Counted from the first letter of the stretch, positions 17,176-25,829 are shown. The stretch: 64,000 nucleotides of DNA from Paenibacillus andongensis (GCF_025369935.1 NZ_CP104467.1:1193001-1257000), one strand, 5' to 3'. Numbers and translations are program-made. The notes: generated from the sequence alone by a model not told the origin.

Positions 17176-17234
17176 AATTTGAAATTTGACAAGAGAGAAT
17201 CAGCAGAAGATGCTGAGTCGGATGGAGGGAATAC

Positions 17235-18737
17235 ATGTCTTCAGGAAAAAACATTGCAGCAACAGAAGCCCCGTTTTCAATGCGAAGCATATTAGGGCCG
17301 TTGGTGGCAATTGTGGTTGGAATTTTCATGGTCATTTTGGACGGAACGGCAGTAAACGTTGCTCTTCCTAAGCTGCAAGAGGAATTTAAACTATTGAACT
17401 TGTCCTTAGTACAGTGGACCGTGATCGGATATGCGCTGGCACAAGCAGCGGTCATTCCTTTAGCGGGCTGGCTATCCGACAGATTTGGCGCCAAGAAAAT
17501 ATTCTTGATCTCAGTAGGTCTATTCACGATTGGTTCTGGTCTATGTGCGCTGGCTAATTCGGTTGAAATGCTGATTACTTTCCGTATCATCCAAGGCCTA
17601 GGTGGCGGTGTTGTTGTACCGATTGCCATGGCGTTCATCTATCGTCTGTCGCCGCCGGGAAAAGTAGGGGCCGTCATGGGCATGATGGGTATTCCGATCT
17701 TGCTGGGGCCGGCACTTGGCCCCGTTGTTGCAGGCTGGTTGGTTGAGTATCATAGCTGGCAGTGGATATTCCTGATTAACCTGCCTATCGGTGTCATCGG
17801 AATTATTCTCGGAATCCGTACATTACCGAATATTGGGCGGCAGTCGGTTGCATCCTTGGATTTATTAGGCATGCTGTTAGGGCCAATTGCCTTTGCAGCG
17901 CTAGTATACGGCGTTTCTAACGGTGGGATTGACCCGATTACCGGGAAATCCACATGGATGGATGCGGATACGCTAATCGGCTCAGGAATCGGTATTGTGG
18001 CGCTTATTTTATTCATTATCGTGGAGTTAAGACGTGAGAATCCGCTGCTCGAGCTTCGCGTTTTCCGCTCAGGTAATTTTACGAAAGGGATCATCGTACA
18101 ATGGATTTCACAGATTGCGATGTTCGGAACCATGTTCCTTGTCCCTCTATATTTGCAACAGGCTCATGGCTATAGTCCTTTGAAAACAGGGCTCATCATG
18201 CTTCCGCAAGCGCTGGCTTCCGGTTTATTTATGCCAATTGGCGGTAAACTGTCCGATCGTTTCGGAGCTCGTCCGCTCGTCTTGGCGGGTATGGCTCTTA
18301 CAACGATTTCAGCCTTGTTACTGTCAAATATTTCTGCAGATTCAGGTATAGGTACAGTGATCCTGCCGCTTGCACTGCTAGGCGCGGGAATGGGACTGTT
18401 TATGATGCCTCTCAATAATCATTTGATCCAATCTGCACCACAGAATTTGGTTGGACGTGTAACGTCGCTCACGAACGCCGCACAGCAAGTTATGATGTCC
18501 TTCGCTATCGCTATTTTGATGACGATCTTTACCACGAAGATGAAAAATGTAATGGTTGAATCAGGTAAGCAGAAGCCGGATTTAGACTTGTATGCTTCTT
18601 CCTTTGGGTACACATTCTTAATTCTGCTGGGTATCGCGGTTGTCGGCGGTTTGCTTGGTCTTATGCTGCAAAAACCCAAAAAGGTCGAAGGCGAGTCAAC
18701 AGACGGTGCAGAAATTCCAATGATCGTTAGTCATTAA
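17235..18737 (+). CDS. DHA2-family MFS drug exporter (EmrB/QacA type)
   Basis: Proton-coupled efflux protein, 500 residues with about 14 membrane helices. Recognisable parts are the motif-C region around GMMGIPILLGPALGPVVAGWLV, the antiporter hallmark, then HSWQWIFLINLPIGVIGI, and GWLSDRFGAKK, the loop 2-3 motif A. Family members expel lipophilic drugs and dyes. GGAGGG sits before the ATG. It is a single-gene unit between an operator-bearing promoter and a terminator. Confidence 0.93.
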   Translation: MSSGKNIAATEAPFSMRSILGPLVAIVVGIFMVILDGTAVNVALPKLQEEFKLLNLSLVQWTVIGYALAQAAVIPLAGWLSDRFGAKKIFLISVGLFTIGSGLCALANSVEMLITFRIIQGLGGGVVVPIAMAFIYRLSPPGKVGAVMGMMGIPILLGPALGPVVAGWLVEYHSWQWIFLINLPIGVIGIILGIRTLPNIGRQSVASLDLLGMLLGPIAFAALVYGVSNGGIDPITGKSTWMDADTLIGSGIGIVALILFIIVELRRENPLLELRVFRSGNFTKGIIVQWISQIAMFGTMFLVPLYLQQAHGYSPLKTGLIMLPQALASGLFMPIGGKLSDRFGARPLVLAGMALTTISALLLSNISADSGIGTVILPLALLGAGMGLFMMPLNNHLIQSAPQNLVGRVTSLTNAAQQVMMSFAIAILMTIFTTKMKNVMVESGKQKPDLDLYASSFGYTFLILLGIAVVGGLLGLMLQKPKKVEGESTDGAEIPMIVSH

Positions 18738-18747
18738 ACTTAAATGA

Positions 18748-18779
18748 AAAGCCCGGTCCAGATGGAACCGGGCTTTTTT
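18748..18779 (+). terminator. terminator of the MFS gene
   Basis: AAGCCCGGT pairs with ACCGGGCTT, followed by TTTTTT. Confidence 0.93.
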
Positions 18780-18796
18780 CGCAATAGAATCGAGGA

Positions 18797-18958
18797 TCAT
18801 TGATTTTGTGATCTGCTACTGGAGGATTGATTTTCTTTAAATGCCTCAGCCGCTTCCTCTGCGGAAAATTCCGTATCATCTTTACCTGGGACAGGCATTT
18901 TGTTTAACTCCGTAGTCTGTACTTCTGCCTTTGTTGCCTGATTATCTTGATTGGGCAT
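18797..18958 (-). CDS. small hydrophilic protein of unknown function
   Basis: A 53-residue, acidic, Gln/Ser-rich protein (MPNQDNQATKAEVQ at the start, SSSSRSQNQ at the end) with no hydrophobic segment or cysteines. The start at 18958 is fixed by AAAGGAGGTG 6 nt upstream on the minus strand, an excellent ribosome site; longer upstream extensions are unsupported. It resembles small spore- or stress-type proteins in composition only; I do not recognise the family. It is divergent from the CcdC-like gene. Confidence 0.7.
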   Translation of the reverse strand: MPNQDNQATKAEVQTTELNKMPVPGKDDTEFSAEEAAEAFKENQSSSSRSQNQ

Positions 18959-19140
18959 TGTGACACCTCCTTTATTCAAATAACAACAAGGAATAGTTTC
19001 CCACTGTATGAAAATTTTTATACGGACACCGTGTACGAATATGACGATTGTCACCTCGATCCGGTGACTTGATTCACTTTTGAAACCCTCCCTGAAAAGT
19101 GATAATAAGACTATAAAATTCTTTAAGGGAGTGTTATTAT

Positions 19141-19623
19141 ATGAACTCAACAGTATCGTTGATGATTTCGGCTTTGATTTTCTTTTTCATTCTGCGTGGA
19201 CAATTGAGTGGCATGCGTAAGCCGCTAAAAAAATCAGGAGTAACGTTACTGCTGCCTATCCTATACATTTCTACTTCGTTAATGCAATTGTTTGATCCAA
19301 AGCTGCATATTAGTGGAGAGCAAGTAATCATTGCTTTGTTGATCGGTATGATTGTTTCAATCCCGCTCATTGTGACGACCAACTTTGAAGTTCGAGACAA
19401 TGGCAACACGTTTATTAAGCGTAACAAAACGGTCTTTGTACTGCTGATCGTGATCTTTGCACTTCGTTTCCTCGCAATTGCGACTATAAAATCAATTGAT
19501 CCAAGCACACTTAGCTTTATGTGCAACCTGGTGACCTTTGGCTACATCGCGACTTGGCGGATCGTTAGTTTTATTAAATTCCGAGGTGTCAGCTCTTCGA
19601 AGCAAGCTGTGTTGAATGTTTAA
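19141..19623 (+). CDS. CcdC-like / DUF1453 membrane protein
   Basis: A 160-residue membrane protein with four or five helices. The FEVRDNGNTFIKRNKTVFVLL stretch matches the central segment of Bacillus CcdC, whose length is the same. CcdC is encoded with cytochrome c maturation genes in Bacillus, but its role there is unclear and no ccd genes adjoin here. AAGGGAG precedes the ATG. Confidence 0.8.
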   Translation: MNSTVSLMISALIFFFILRGQLSGMRKPLKKSGVTLLLPILYISTSLMQLFDPKLHISGEQVIIALLIGMIVSIPLIVTTNFEVRDNGNTFIKRNKTVFVLLIVIFALRFLAIATIKSIDPSTLSFMCNLVTFGYIATWRIVSFIKFRGVSSSKQAVLNV

Positions 19624-19645
19624 CTCCAATTGGAATAAATATCTA

Positions 19646-19674
19646 TTGATTAATAACTTGAAGCTATTTAAAAT
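19646..19674 (+). promoter_or_regulatory. promoter of the lysP leader
   Basis: TTGATT (19646-19651), 17-bp spacer, TAAAAT (19669-19674). It lies just upstream of the lysine riboswitch. Confidence 0.7.
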
Positions 19675-19705
19675 AGTAAAAGTTGTTGAAAATTAAATAG
19701 GAACC

Positions 19706-19962
19706 CTCATCATCCTAGATGAGGTAGAGGTCGCGATGTTGAAGAGTACGTCGGAGGAAGTCCAGTAGAGACTGTTGATTCCGATGAAAAGGCAACATTG
19801 CCGAAGCCGCACGGTATACTGACCGTGTCTGGCTGGGGCCGTTTCCGAAAGGAGCGGAACTGTCATACTGCTGAGTCCAAAGCAGTGTGTTGTGCTATCT
19901 TGATACAGGATAAATGAGGGAGTAGAAGCTGCCTGACTTATTTAAGAGAGGCGGCTTTTTTG
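19706..19962 (+). promoter_or_regulatory. lysine riboswitch (L box) upstream of lysP
   Basis: The leader holds the conserved L-box blocks in order: AGAGGTCGCGA (19726-19736), AAGAGTA (19741-19747), GGAGGAAG (19753-19760), GCCGAAG (19800-19806) and GGCTGGGGCCG (about 19831-19841). A terminator, GCTGCCT/AGGCGGC plus T6 (19926-19962), is the expression platform. Bound lysine should favour termination and so shut off uptake. It occupies the gap between the CcdC-like gene and lysP. Confidence 0.93.
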
Positions 19963-20025
19963 CGTTTTTAGCCTTCTATTTGAGAAAAGCTAACGGAAAA
20001 CACGGTAAAGGGAGCGGACAGAAAA

Positions 20026-21459
20026 TTGAAAGAGAACAAGTTACGTAGAGGTTTGAAGTCTCGCCATATGACGATGATTTCACTCGGCGGATCGATAGGA
20101 ACAGGGTTGTTCCTAGCCAGCGGCGGGGCGATTCATACGGCTGGACCAGGCGGCGCGCTGTTAGCCTACTTCATCATTGGAATTATGGTTTACTTTTTGG
20201 TAACAAGCTTGGGAGAAATGGCGACATATATGCCGGTATCTGGAACATTCAGTACCTACGCAACCAAATTCGTAGATCCATCCTTAGGCTTCGCGCTAGG
20301 GTGGAATTATTGGTACAACTGGGCAATTACAATCGCGGCAGAGTTGTCCGCGGCGACTTTAATTATTAAATTCTGGCTGCCTGACAGCCCGTCTTTCTTA
20401 TGGAGTGCTCTATTCCTTGCCTTGATGGTTGGTCTTAATTTATTGTCTGTTAAAAGTTACGGCGAGTCGGAATATTGGTTCGCTATGATCAAGATTGTCA
20501 CAGTGATTGTGTTTATCGGTATCGGATTGCTTATGATCGTCGGCATCTGGGGCGGGAAGGCGGTTGGATTCAGTAATTTTACAGCGGGTGACGCGCCGAT
20601 TTCGGGCGGCTTGCTTGCCGTACTTGGCGTTTGTATGGCTGCCGGCTTCTCCTTCCAAGGAACCGAACTCGTCGGTATTGCAGCAGGGGAGTCCGAGAAT
20701 CCTCAGAAGAACGTTCCTCGCGCGATTCGCAGCGTGTTCTGGAGAATTCTATTGTTTTACATTTTGGCTATTTTCGTTGTTGGGATGCTGATTCCGTATT
20801 CCACAGATACGCTCTCTAGCGACAGTGTAGCAGCAAGTCCGTTTACGATTATTTTCGAAAAAGCAGGCTTAAGCATAGCAGCTTCTGTGATGAACGCCGT
20901 TATCCTAAGCTCGGTTTTATCCGCTGGTAACTCAGGGATGTACGCTTCCACACGCATGCTGTGGGTATTGGCCAAAGAAGGTAAAGCGCCTAAAATATTC
21001 GCTAAATTAAATAAAGCCGGGATTCCGGTTTACGCCTTGCTCGCGACAGCTGCACTTGGAATGCTTACTTTCCTTGCCTCCTTTTTTGGAGATGGTCAAG
21101 TATACATTTGGCTATTGAACGCGTCAGGTATGTCCGGTTTCATCGCGTGGCTTGGTATTGCCATAAGCCATTACCGTTTCCGTAAAGCTTACGTTGCACA
21201 GGGGCGCAAAGTAGCTGATCTTCCATACCGCTCCATCTGGTTCCCGTTCGGGCCGATCTTGGCAGGCGTCATGTGTATGATTGTTATTATTGGCCAAAGC
21301 ATGAGCGCTTTTTCGGACGGTCACGTGGACTGGAAGTTCTTACTGGCTTCCTATATAGGAATTCCATTATTCTTGGTATTCTGGCTGGGTTACAAGTGGA
21401 AATACAAAACAAAAGTATTAAAGCTGGAAGAATGCAGTTTGGATACTACCTCTGATTAA
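20026..21459 (+). CDS. lysP: lysine-specific permease
   Basis: Amino-acid/proton symporter of the AAT family (APC superfamily), 477 residues and 12 helices. The N-terminal GGSIGTGLFLASG, the FQGTELVGIAAGES segment and SAGNSGMYASTRMLW match LysP-type permeases. The lysine riboswitch directly upstream makes lysine the likely substrate. The start is a TTG with AAGGGAG about 11 nt before it. The last codons lie in a 31-bp tandem repeat, so the tail LDTTSD may have been created by that duplication. Confidence 0.93.
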   Translation: MKENKLRRGLKSRHMTMISLGGSIGTGLFLASGGAIHTAGPGGALLAYFIIGIMVYFLVTSLGEMATYMPVSGTFSTYATKFVDPSLGFALGWNYWYNWAITIAAELSAATLIIKFWLPDSPSFLWSALFLALMVGLNLLSVKSYGESEYWFAMIKIVTVIVFIGIGLLMIVGIWGGKAVGFSNFTAGDAPISGGLLAVLGVCMAAGFSFQGTELVGIAAGESENPQKNVPRAIRSVFWRILLFYILAIFVVGMLIPYSTDTLSSDSVAASPFTIIFEKAGLSIAASVMNAVILSSVLSAGNSGMYASTRMLWVLAKEGKAPKIFAKLNKAGIPVYALLATAALGMLTFLASFFGDGQVYIWLLNASGMSGFIAWLGIAISHYRFRKAYVAQGRKVADLPYRSIWFPFGPILAGVMCMIVIIGQSMSAFSDGHVDWKFLLASYIGIPLFLVFWLGYKWKYKTKVLKLEECSLDTTSD

Positions 21460-21506
21460 TTGAATAAATTTGGATACTACCGAAGATTAATTAAATAAAT
21501 TTGGAT
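21438..21506 (+). repeat. 31-bp tandem repeat at the lysP 3' end
   Basis: TTTGGATACTACC starts units at 21438 and 21469 and TTTGGAT starts a partial third at 21500, giving 2.2 units of 31 bp with few differences. Unit 1 includes the lysP stop codon. Confidence 0.85.
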
Positions 21507-21699
21507 TTGGGATTATGTCCATGTATACTTTGCTTTTTATTGGGCAATAATAGTTGTTATTGCGTTAAAAACGGAAAAGAAAGAAACCTGTTTACCGGAT
21601 AATGTTCGTATTATAAAATGTATCCATATTGGAATTGAAAATTGAATGAAGTATTGCCTGCAATATGGTTAATCTCTCCTTTCAGGTAGACGCAAGAAT

Positions 21700-21735
21700 G
21701 AAGAAGCTGTGATCAATGATCCAGCTTCTTTTATG
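21700..21735 (+). terminator. hairpin downstream of lysP
   Basis: AAGAAGCTG (21701-21709) pairs with CAGCTTCTT (21722-21730), followed by TTATGTTTTG. It lies 240 bp after lysP. Confidence 0.7.
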
Positions 21736-21788
21736 TTTTGGGTCTGGGGTAAGTGAAGCTTAACCCCTATTTATTTGTGTGCTCTCCA

Positions 21789-21815
21789 GAATAAGCGCGG
21801 TTTCCGCGCTTATTC
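21789..21815. repeat. perfect 12-bp hairpin with 3-nt loop
   Basis: GAATAAGCGCGG and CCGCGCTTATTC flank TTT. There is no T-tract, so its role is not obvious. Confidence 0.7.
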
Positions 21816-21880
21816 TATTTAAAGAATTTATATGTTTTGGGTTGGAGCGAACTTTAACGAGAAGAAGTGACTACGGTTGG

Positions 21881-22065
21881 GTAAGCCTGCAATTATACAT
21901 GCTTTTTTCTTTGAATAGCTCCTAATCGTAAAAGCCTGCAATCGTGCAGGCTTTTACGGTCATTTTTTAATTTCAGGATGGAAAAGCTAAAAATTACTGC
22001 ATAATAGCAGGCGTTTCCTCTATTCAAACGATTTTAGCAAAATACCTGCACTTTCGCAGTTATTA
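21881..22065. repeat. cluster of four related CCTGCA hairpins
   Basis: Degenerate copies of a short palindrome occur at 21881-21906, 21927-21958, 21993-22015 and 22040-22065. Copy 2 is a perfect 14-bp stem with loop ATCG, followed at 21963 by a T-run. Copies 1, 3 and 4 keep the CTGCA core but have imperfect arms. Copy 2 could terminate transcription in either direction. The gap between lysP and the ATPase gene (about 840 bases) holds these elements and no convincing gene. Confidence 0.7.
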
Positions 22066-22087
22066 TGGGGATTCAGCTGCAAAACGC

Positions 22088-22231
22088 TATAGTCTTCTTG
22101 TACACCGGAGAACAGCGAGTAGTTCCTTGCAAAGAAACTCGCCAAGTAACAGCCGTGTCGTGAATTACCGCCTCATGCACAAAAGAATGGGTTACACCAA
22201 GGATCTGAGGCAGAGCCTGAGGTTCTTTTTA
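22088..22231 (+). ncRNA. candidate structured RNA or attenuating leader before the AAA ATPase gene
   Basis: A TATAGT box (22088-22093) precedes about 130 nt with local pairing, such as GCGAGT with ACTCGC (22115-22142). It ends in GGATCTGAGGC/GCCTGAGGTTC (one mismatch, 3-nt loop) plus TTTTT near 22231. The order fits a small RNA or a transcription-attenuation leader. I do not recognise a known riboswitch class, and no good -35 is visible. Confidence 0.35.
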
Positions 22232-22299
22232 TGCTCGGGGTCATTGAATAAGTTAAAATAATATTAGACTCATGAAATTTATGTTTGGAGTTGATATTA

Positions 22300-23028
22300 A
22301 TGTACTTGCGAAGCCTTGAGATTCTGAGGAATAATCAGACGGATCCGAAAAGTTATCCATTTTCCATACCTGCGGTGAAATCTTTAAAATCGCTTGCTTT
22401 TCGAACGAATGTCACCTTTCTTGTTGGGGAGAATGGTTCGGGCAAATCCACGCTCCTTGAAGCAATAGCTTATCAAAGCGGATTTAATACGGCTGGCGGA
22501 GGGAAGAACAATGACTATGATGTGGATGCTTCGCATTCCATTCTGGGGGATCATATTCGTCTTTCTTGGATGCCTAAAATCACGAACGGCTTTTTTCTAA
22601 GAGCAGAGACGTTTTATCATTTTGCCTCACATTTGGATACTTTGCCCGAAAGTTTGCAATATTATGGTGGTCGTTCTTTACATGAGCAATCGCATGGTGA
22701 AGCGTTTCTGTCTCTTTTTAAACATCGTTTTGGAAAAAAGGCGATTTACCTTCTCGACGAACCTGAGGCGGCGTTATCCCCTGCAAGGCAATTGGCATTA
22801 ATGCGGGTTATCAAAGATTTAGAGAAAGAAGCTCAGTTCATCATTGCAACACATTCTCCGATACTTCTCGGATTCCCAGATGCGCAGATTATTAACTTTG
22901 ATGTTCATCCCATAGAGGAAATTAGATATGAGGACACGCTGCACTACATTGTCACCAGACGGTTTCTTGAAAACCGAAAGACAGTCCTGCAGGAGCTTTT
23001 TTCCGAATCAGATGATATAAATGAATGA
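22300..23028 (+). CDS. AAA-family (SMC/RecF-like) ATPase
   Basis: A 242-residue P-loop ATPase. Walker A is VGENGSGKSTLLEA, a signature-like SHGEAFLSLF precedes Walker B YLLDEPEAALSP, and the switch His is in IATHSP. The short form without a coiled coil is widespread in Firmicutes and of unknown role. ATG 22300 has GGAG (22287-22290) upstream; a TTG at 22285 would overlap that site. It stands alone, preceded by a possible RNA leader. Confidence 0.88.
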   Translation: MYLRSLEILRNNQTDPKSYPFSIPAVKSLKSLAFRTNVTFLVGENGSGKSTLLEAIAYQSGFNTAGGGKNNDYDVDASHSILGDHIRLSWMPKITNGFFLRAETFYHFASHLDTLPESLQYYGGRSLHEQSHGEAFLSLFKHRFGKKAIYLLDEPEAALSPARQLALMRVIKDLEKEAQFIIATHSPILLGFPDAQIINFDVHPIEEIRYEDTLHYIVTRRFLENRKTVLQELFSESDDINE

Positions 23029-23112
23029 AAAACGTAACGGAGACTTTAATACGAAATCAAGAAGGAGGGAATCATAACCACAACAAATCATTAAAACAAG
23101 GGAGTATGGCCA

Positions 23113-24120
23113 ATGAATTCAAATCATGTACCATTGACGTCATCAGAAATAGGAAACTTGTGGATGACTTATCAAGAGAAAACAATGTTATTGAGGTTCT
23201 TAGAGTATTTCCTTGAACATGCTGAAAATGAAGAAGTTCAACAAATCTTAAAATCGACTTACGATTCAACGGAACAAATGGTAGGATCCATTAAACACAT
23301 TTTCCAACAAGAAGGAGCCGTTATTCCACTTGGATTTACAGGTAACGACATTAATAAAGGAGTTCCTAAGTTATTTGATTATCTATATGAACCCATGTTT
23401 TTACATATGATAAGCAAGATTGAAGCTAGTCTTTTTGCGTTGTACTCAACAATGTCCTATCGGAAAGATATAAGACAACTATTTAAGCAATTAACAGCAA
23501 ACGCACAAGAAATGTTTGACCAATGTACACAATTTCTATTGGACAAAGGGGTACTTGTCCGCCCGCCTTTTATGACCATGCCCAAAGAAGTTGCCTTTGT
23601 TAAAGATAAAAATTATTTATCAGGTTTTAATTTGCTAAGGGAAACAAGAGCATTAAATGCTATTGAAATTTCCCTGATCCATCATGCCATTGAGACAAAC
23701 CTTACAGGCATGCAATTAATGATTGGATTCGCCCAAGTCGCACAGGATAAACTTGTAAAAGAATATTTTATTGAAGGAATGAATTTGTCAAAGGACGTTG
23801 AAACTACACTAGGTGAATTTTTACGTAAGGATTACATAGAACCGCCTGCTACTCATGCAGGGAAAGCAACGAATTCAACGATTGCTCCATTTTCGGATAA
23901 GTTAATGATGTATATCACCAATTTATTAGGATCATTTAGTATTGGGAGTAATGCACTTGGTGGAGCTTTTAGTTTACGAAGTGATTTGCTGTTGACGATG
24001 GCGCGACTTACTCAGAAGATTGTACCCTTTGTCAAAGATGGTGGAGAAATCTTGATCAAATACGGCTGGATGGAGGAGCCGCCACAAGTAGAAGATAGAA
24101 GACAACTAACGAAATCGTGA
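23113..24120 (+). CDS. DUF3231 family protein (two-repeat)
   Basis: A 335-residue protein with two homologous ferritin-like helical repeats, each starting with a pattern such as LTSSEIGNLWMTYQEKTM or LSGFNLLRETRALNAIEIS. DUF3231 proteins occur in endospore formers and some are spore-coat related. The function is unknown. It is followed by a hairpin terminator. Confidence 0.85.
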   Translation: MNSNHVPLTSSEIGNLWMTYQEKTMLLRFLEYFLEHAENEEVQQILKSTYDSTEQMVGSIKHIFQQEGAVIPLGFTGNDINKGVPKLFDYLYEPMFLHMISKIEASLFALYSTMSYRKDIRQLFKQLTANAQEMFDQCTQFLLDKGVLVRPPFMTMPKEVAFVKDKNYLSGFNLLRETRALNAIEISLIHHAIETNLTGMQLMIGFAQVAQDKLVKEYFIEGMNLSKDVETTLGEFLRKDYIEPPATHAGKATNSTIAPFSDKLMMYITNLLGSFSIGSNALGGAFSLRSDLLLTMARLTQKIVPFVKDGGEILIKYGWMEEPPQVEDRRQLTKS

Positions 24121-24179
24121 CTGAAAATGTGTTGTTCATTTTTTAACTAATGAAGGACTAAACCTTAATAAAAGTGGAA

Positions 24180-24230
24180 GAGGCTGCCGACATAATGGAT
24201 CGGCAGCCTTCTTGGTTAACAGGCAGTTAT
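24180..24230 (+). terminator. hairpin terminator with dispersed-repeat tail
   Basis: AGGCTGCCGA (24181-24190) pairs with TCGGCAGCCT (24200-24209), then TCTTGGTTAACAGGCAGTT. The same hairpin core plus GTTAACAGGCAGTT occurs at 407-458, so this is a repeated element as well as a terminator. Confidence 0.75.
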
Positions 24231-24263
24231 CTTTAAAAGATAATTGCAAATTCATGCGATTCG

Positions 24264-24707
24264 TTAAAAATCCGAATAAGCTGCTGCATTAAAACTTTCC
24301 GGACCGACCCGAAGCGGTAGGGTGCTATTGGAACTTATGAATGCGGAATAAATAAGTTGGCTAGTAGGAGGAGCTGGGACGTTGTAATCTGATCCTGTAA
24401 CGGTATAAGGAAAGATAAGAGACCCCTCTACTGGTGCTGTAGCTGGTATGGTTAGATTAGCGGAGTACACCAATGGATCTGTTATCAGTGTTCCTCTTAC
24501 AACTTGGATAAGGATAGTTAAATCTGTTGCGTTACCTGGAAACGAAATGGTTGCAGTTGCAGTAAATTGAACACGTATGAGTCCTCCTGGATTCAAACAT
24601 TCTAGCCCAACCTGTCCAAATAGTGTGGGAGTGCTGGAGGTCGAAGAACTGATCGATTGTTGAAAACTAGCATTTTGCGATGTTCTTGCATCTAATAACC
24701 AAGGCAT
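24264..24707 (-). CDS. hypothetical beta-rich protein
   Basis: A 147-residue protein rich in Ser, Thr, Ala and Leu with alternating hydrophobic strands (RVQFTATATISFPG, LTILIQVVRGTL) and no signal peptide or helix. The pattern resembles the jelly-roll C-terminal domains of exosporium proteins such as BclA, so a spore-surface role is possible but is only inference. The start at 24707 follows AAGGAGGTG by 6 nt on the minus strand. It converges with the DUF3231 gene. Confidence 0.7.
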   Translation of the reverse strand: MPWLLDARTSQNASFQQSISSSTSSTPTLFGQVGLECLNPGGLIRVQFTATATISFPGNATDLTILIQVVRGTLITDPLVYSANLTIPATAPVEGSLIFPYTVTGSDYNVPAPPTSQLIYSAFISSNSTLPLRVGPESFNAAAYSDF

Positions 24708-24868
24708 TAAATACACCTCCTTTTTGACGAAGCTTATTTATTATATGAAGCCATATTGAGAAAAGGTTGTATGCTTTGTCCTATTTATGCGTTGTCGGTT
24801 AAGCTGGATTCAAACGAGATTGAGTGCCTAGAGGAGTCTTATGTAATGGATACGGCAATCTAAACTAG

Positions 24869-24904
24869 AAAGACGGACCACTGCATGTACAGTGGTCCGT
24901 CTTT
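24869..24904 (-). terminator. perfect 15-bp hairpin, probable terminator
   Basis: AAAGACGGACCACTG (24869-24883) and CAGTGGTCCGTCTTT (24890-24904) flank a 6-nt loop. It probably ends transcription of the leftward CBS-domain gene, although the downstream T-rich stretch is equally weak on both strands. The rest of 24708-25117 shows nothing certain. Confidence 0.7.
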
Positions 24905-25117
24905 CTCTTTAAGGAAAATTGGATTTGCCCATAGTAAAATAAGGCTGTAATTTATAGATTAAAATGTATAGATCAAATGTTGGGATTGATAGTTAATTCG
25001 GCAATTTAAGGAGGCAATAGTGTCTTGAAATGAGGTTTCGATGGGTAGAAAAAAGGGGAAGGGGTATTGCCTTGCCAAGTCAATCCTCAAGAACTTGAAT
25101 CATGGGCATTTGGTTTA

Positions 25118-25522
25118 TTAATCGGTAATGTTTCTCATATAATATTCAATAATATCTTTCCTGCGAATAATGCCAATGAAAATATTGTCATCATCTACAA
25201 CCGGAACGAAATTTTGATCAGCTGCTAGCGCCAGCATATCTTCCATGTTTGCATGAATGGAAACGGACTCATTGTGAATATGTTTCTCGATTTCGCTCAC
25301 TTGCACTTGATGGATATTATCAAAATGAATCCCAGGTGTATTCTTTAACGTCCATAACAGGTCACCTTCCGACAATGTACCCGTATATTTCCCGTCACTA
25401 TCAACAAGAGGAAGAGCTGTATAATAGTGATTTTCTAATTGTTCTAACGCTTCCTTCATGGAAGCTGACGATGTGATAAAGGCAACCTTGTCTTTGGGTA
25501 ATAGAAAAGAGGCTATCTTCAT
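25118..25522 (-). CDS. two-CBS-domain protein
   Basis: A 134-residue stand-alone CBS pair. Repeat 1 covers about 7-60 (SSASMKEALEQLENHYYTALPLVD) and repeat 2 about 75-130 (VSIHANMEDMLALAADQNFVPVVD, ending GIIRRKDIIEY). Such proteins bind adenine nucleotides, including c-di-AMP, in Firmicutes (CbpB/YkuL type). The ligand here is unknown. Confidence 0.88.
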   Translation of the reverse strand: MKIASFLLPKDKVAFITSSASMKEALEQLENHYYTALPLVDSDGKYTGTLSEGDLLWTLKNTPGIHFDNIHQVQVSEIEKHIHNESVSIHANMEDMLALAADQNFVPVVDDDNIFIGIIRRKDIIEYYMRNITD

Positions 25523-25661
25523 AGGTATAAACTCCTTTTCTCTGAAATTTCAAATAACGATATGTTAATTAAAACATAAATATCTTACAAAGACATTGAA
25601 AGTTGTTTCCATTTTAGCATGAGTCGCCAGAATATGTCATACAGGATCGAATACCGGTAGC

Positions 25662-25829
25662 CTAATAAATGAGTTCATCCAATACTTGCGATAGCCTAAC
25701 CAGATCCTCCCTAATGTCCCGACAAGACCTACCGATCATACTCAACTCTTTCCAGCCTTCCTCAATCTCGGCAATCATCAGGTCGATATCTCCATTCGTG
25801 ATCTTTCTTTCCTCCATATTGGTCAGCAT
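25662..25829 (-). CDS. small helical protein of unknown function (55 aa)
   Basis: An open frame from ATG at 25829 to TAG at 25662-25664 with AAAGGAGC 6 nt upstream of the start. The product has no membrane segment and looks largely alpha-helical and charged: an EERKITNGDIDLMIAEIEE stretch, then LVRLSQVLDELIY at the end. I do not recognise the family. Codon use and the ribosome site favour a real gene over the opposite-strand frame covering the same bases. Confidence 0.65.
   Translation of the reverse strand: MLTNMEERKITNGDIDLMIAEIEEGWKELSMIGRSCRDIREDLVRLSQVLDELIY

Noticed and set aside
18959..19150. N-terminal extension of the small minus-strand protein
   Set aside because: The strong ribosome site lies inside it, immediately before the internal ATG at 18958.
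23025..23216. Open frame overlapping the AAA ATPase stop (ATGA) and the DUF3231 start
   Set aside because: Composition is not protein-like, no ribosome site, and it runs through the start of the much better supported DUF3231 gene in another frame.
25067..25228. 53-codon frame from TTG with AAAAGGGGAAGGGG upstream
   Set aside because: The ribosome site is good but two thirds of the frame is antisense to the CBS-domain gene, and the second half looks like shadow sequence; at most a remnant of a gene starting LPCQVN.
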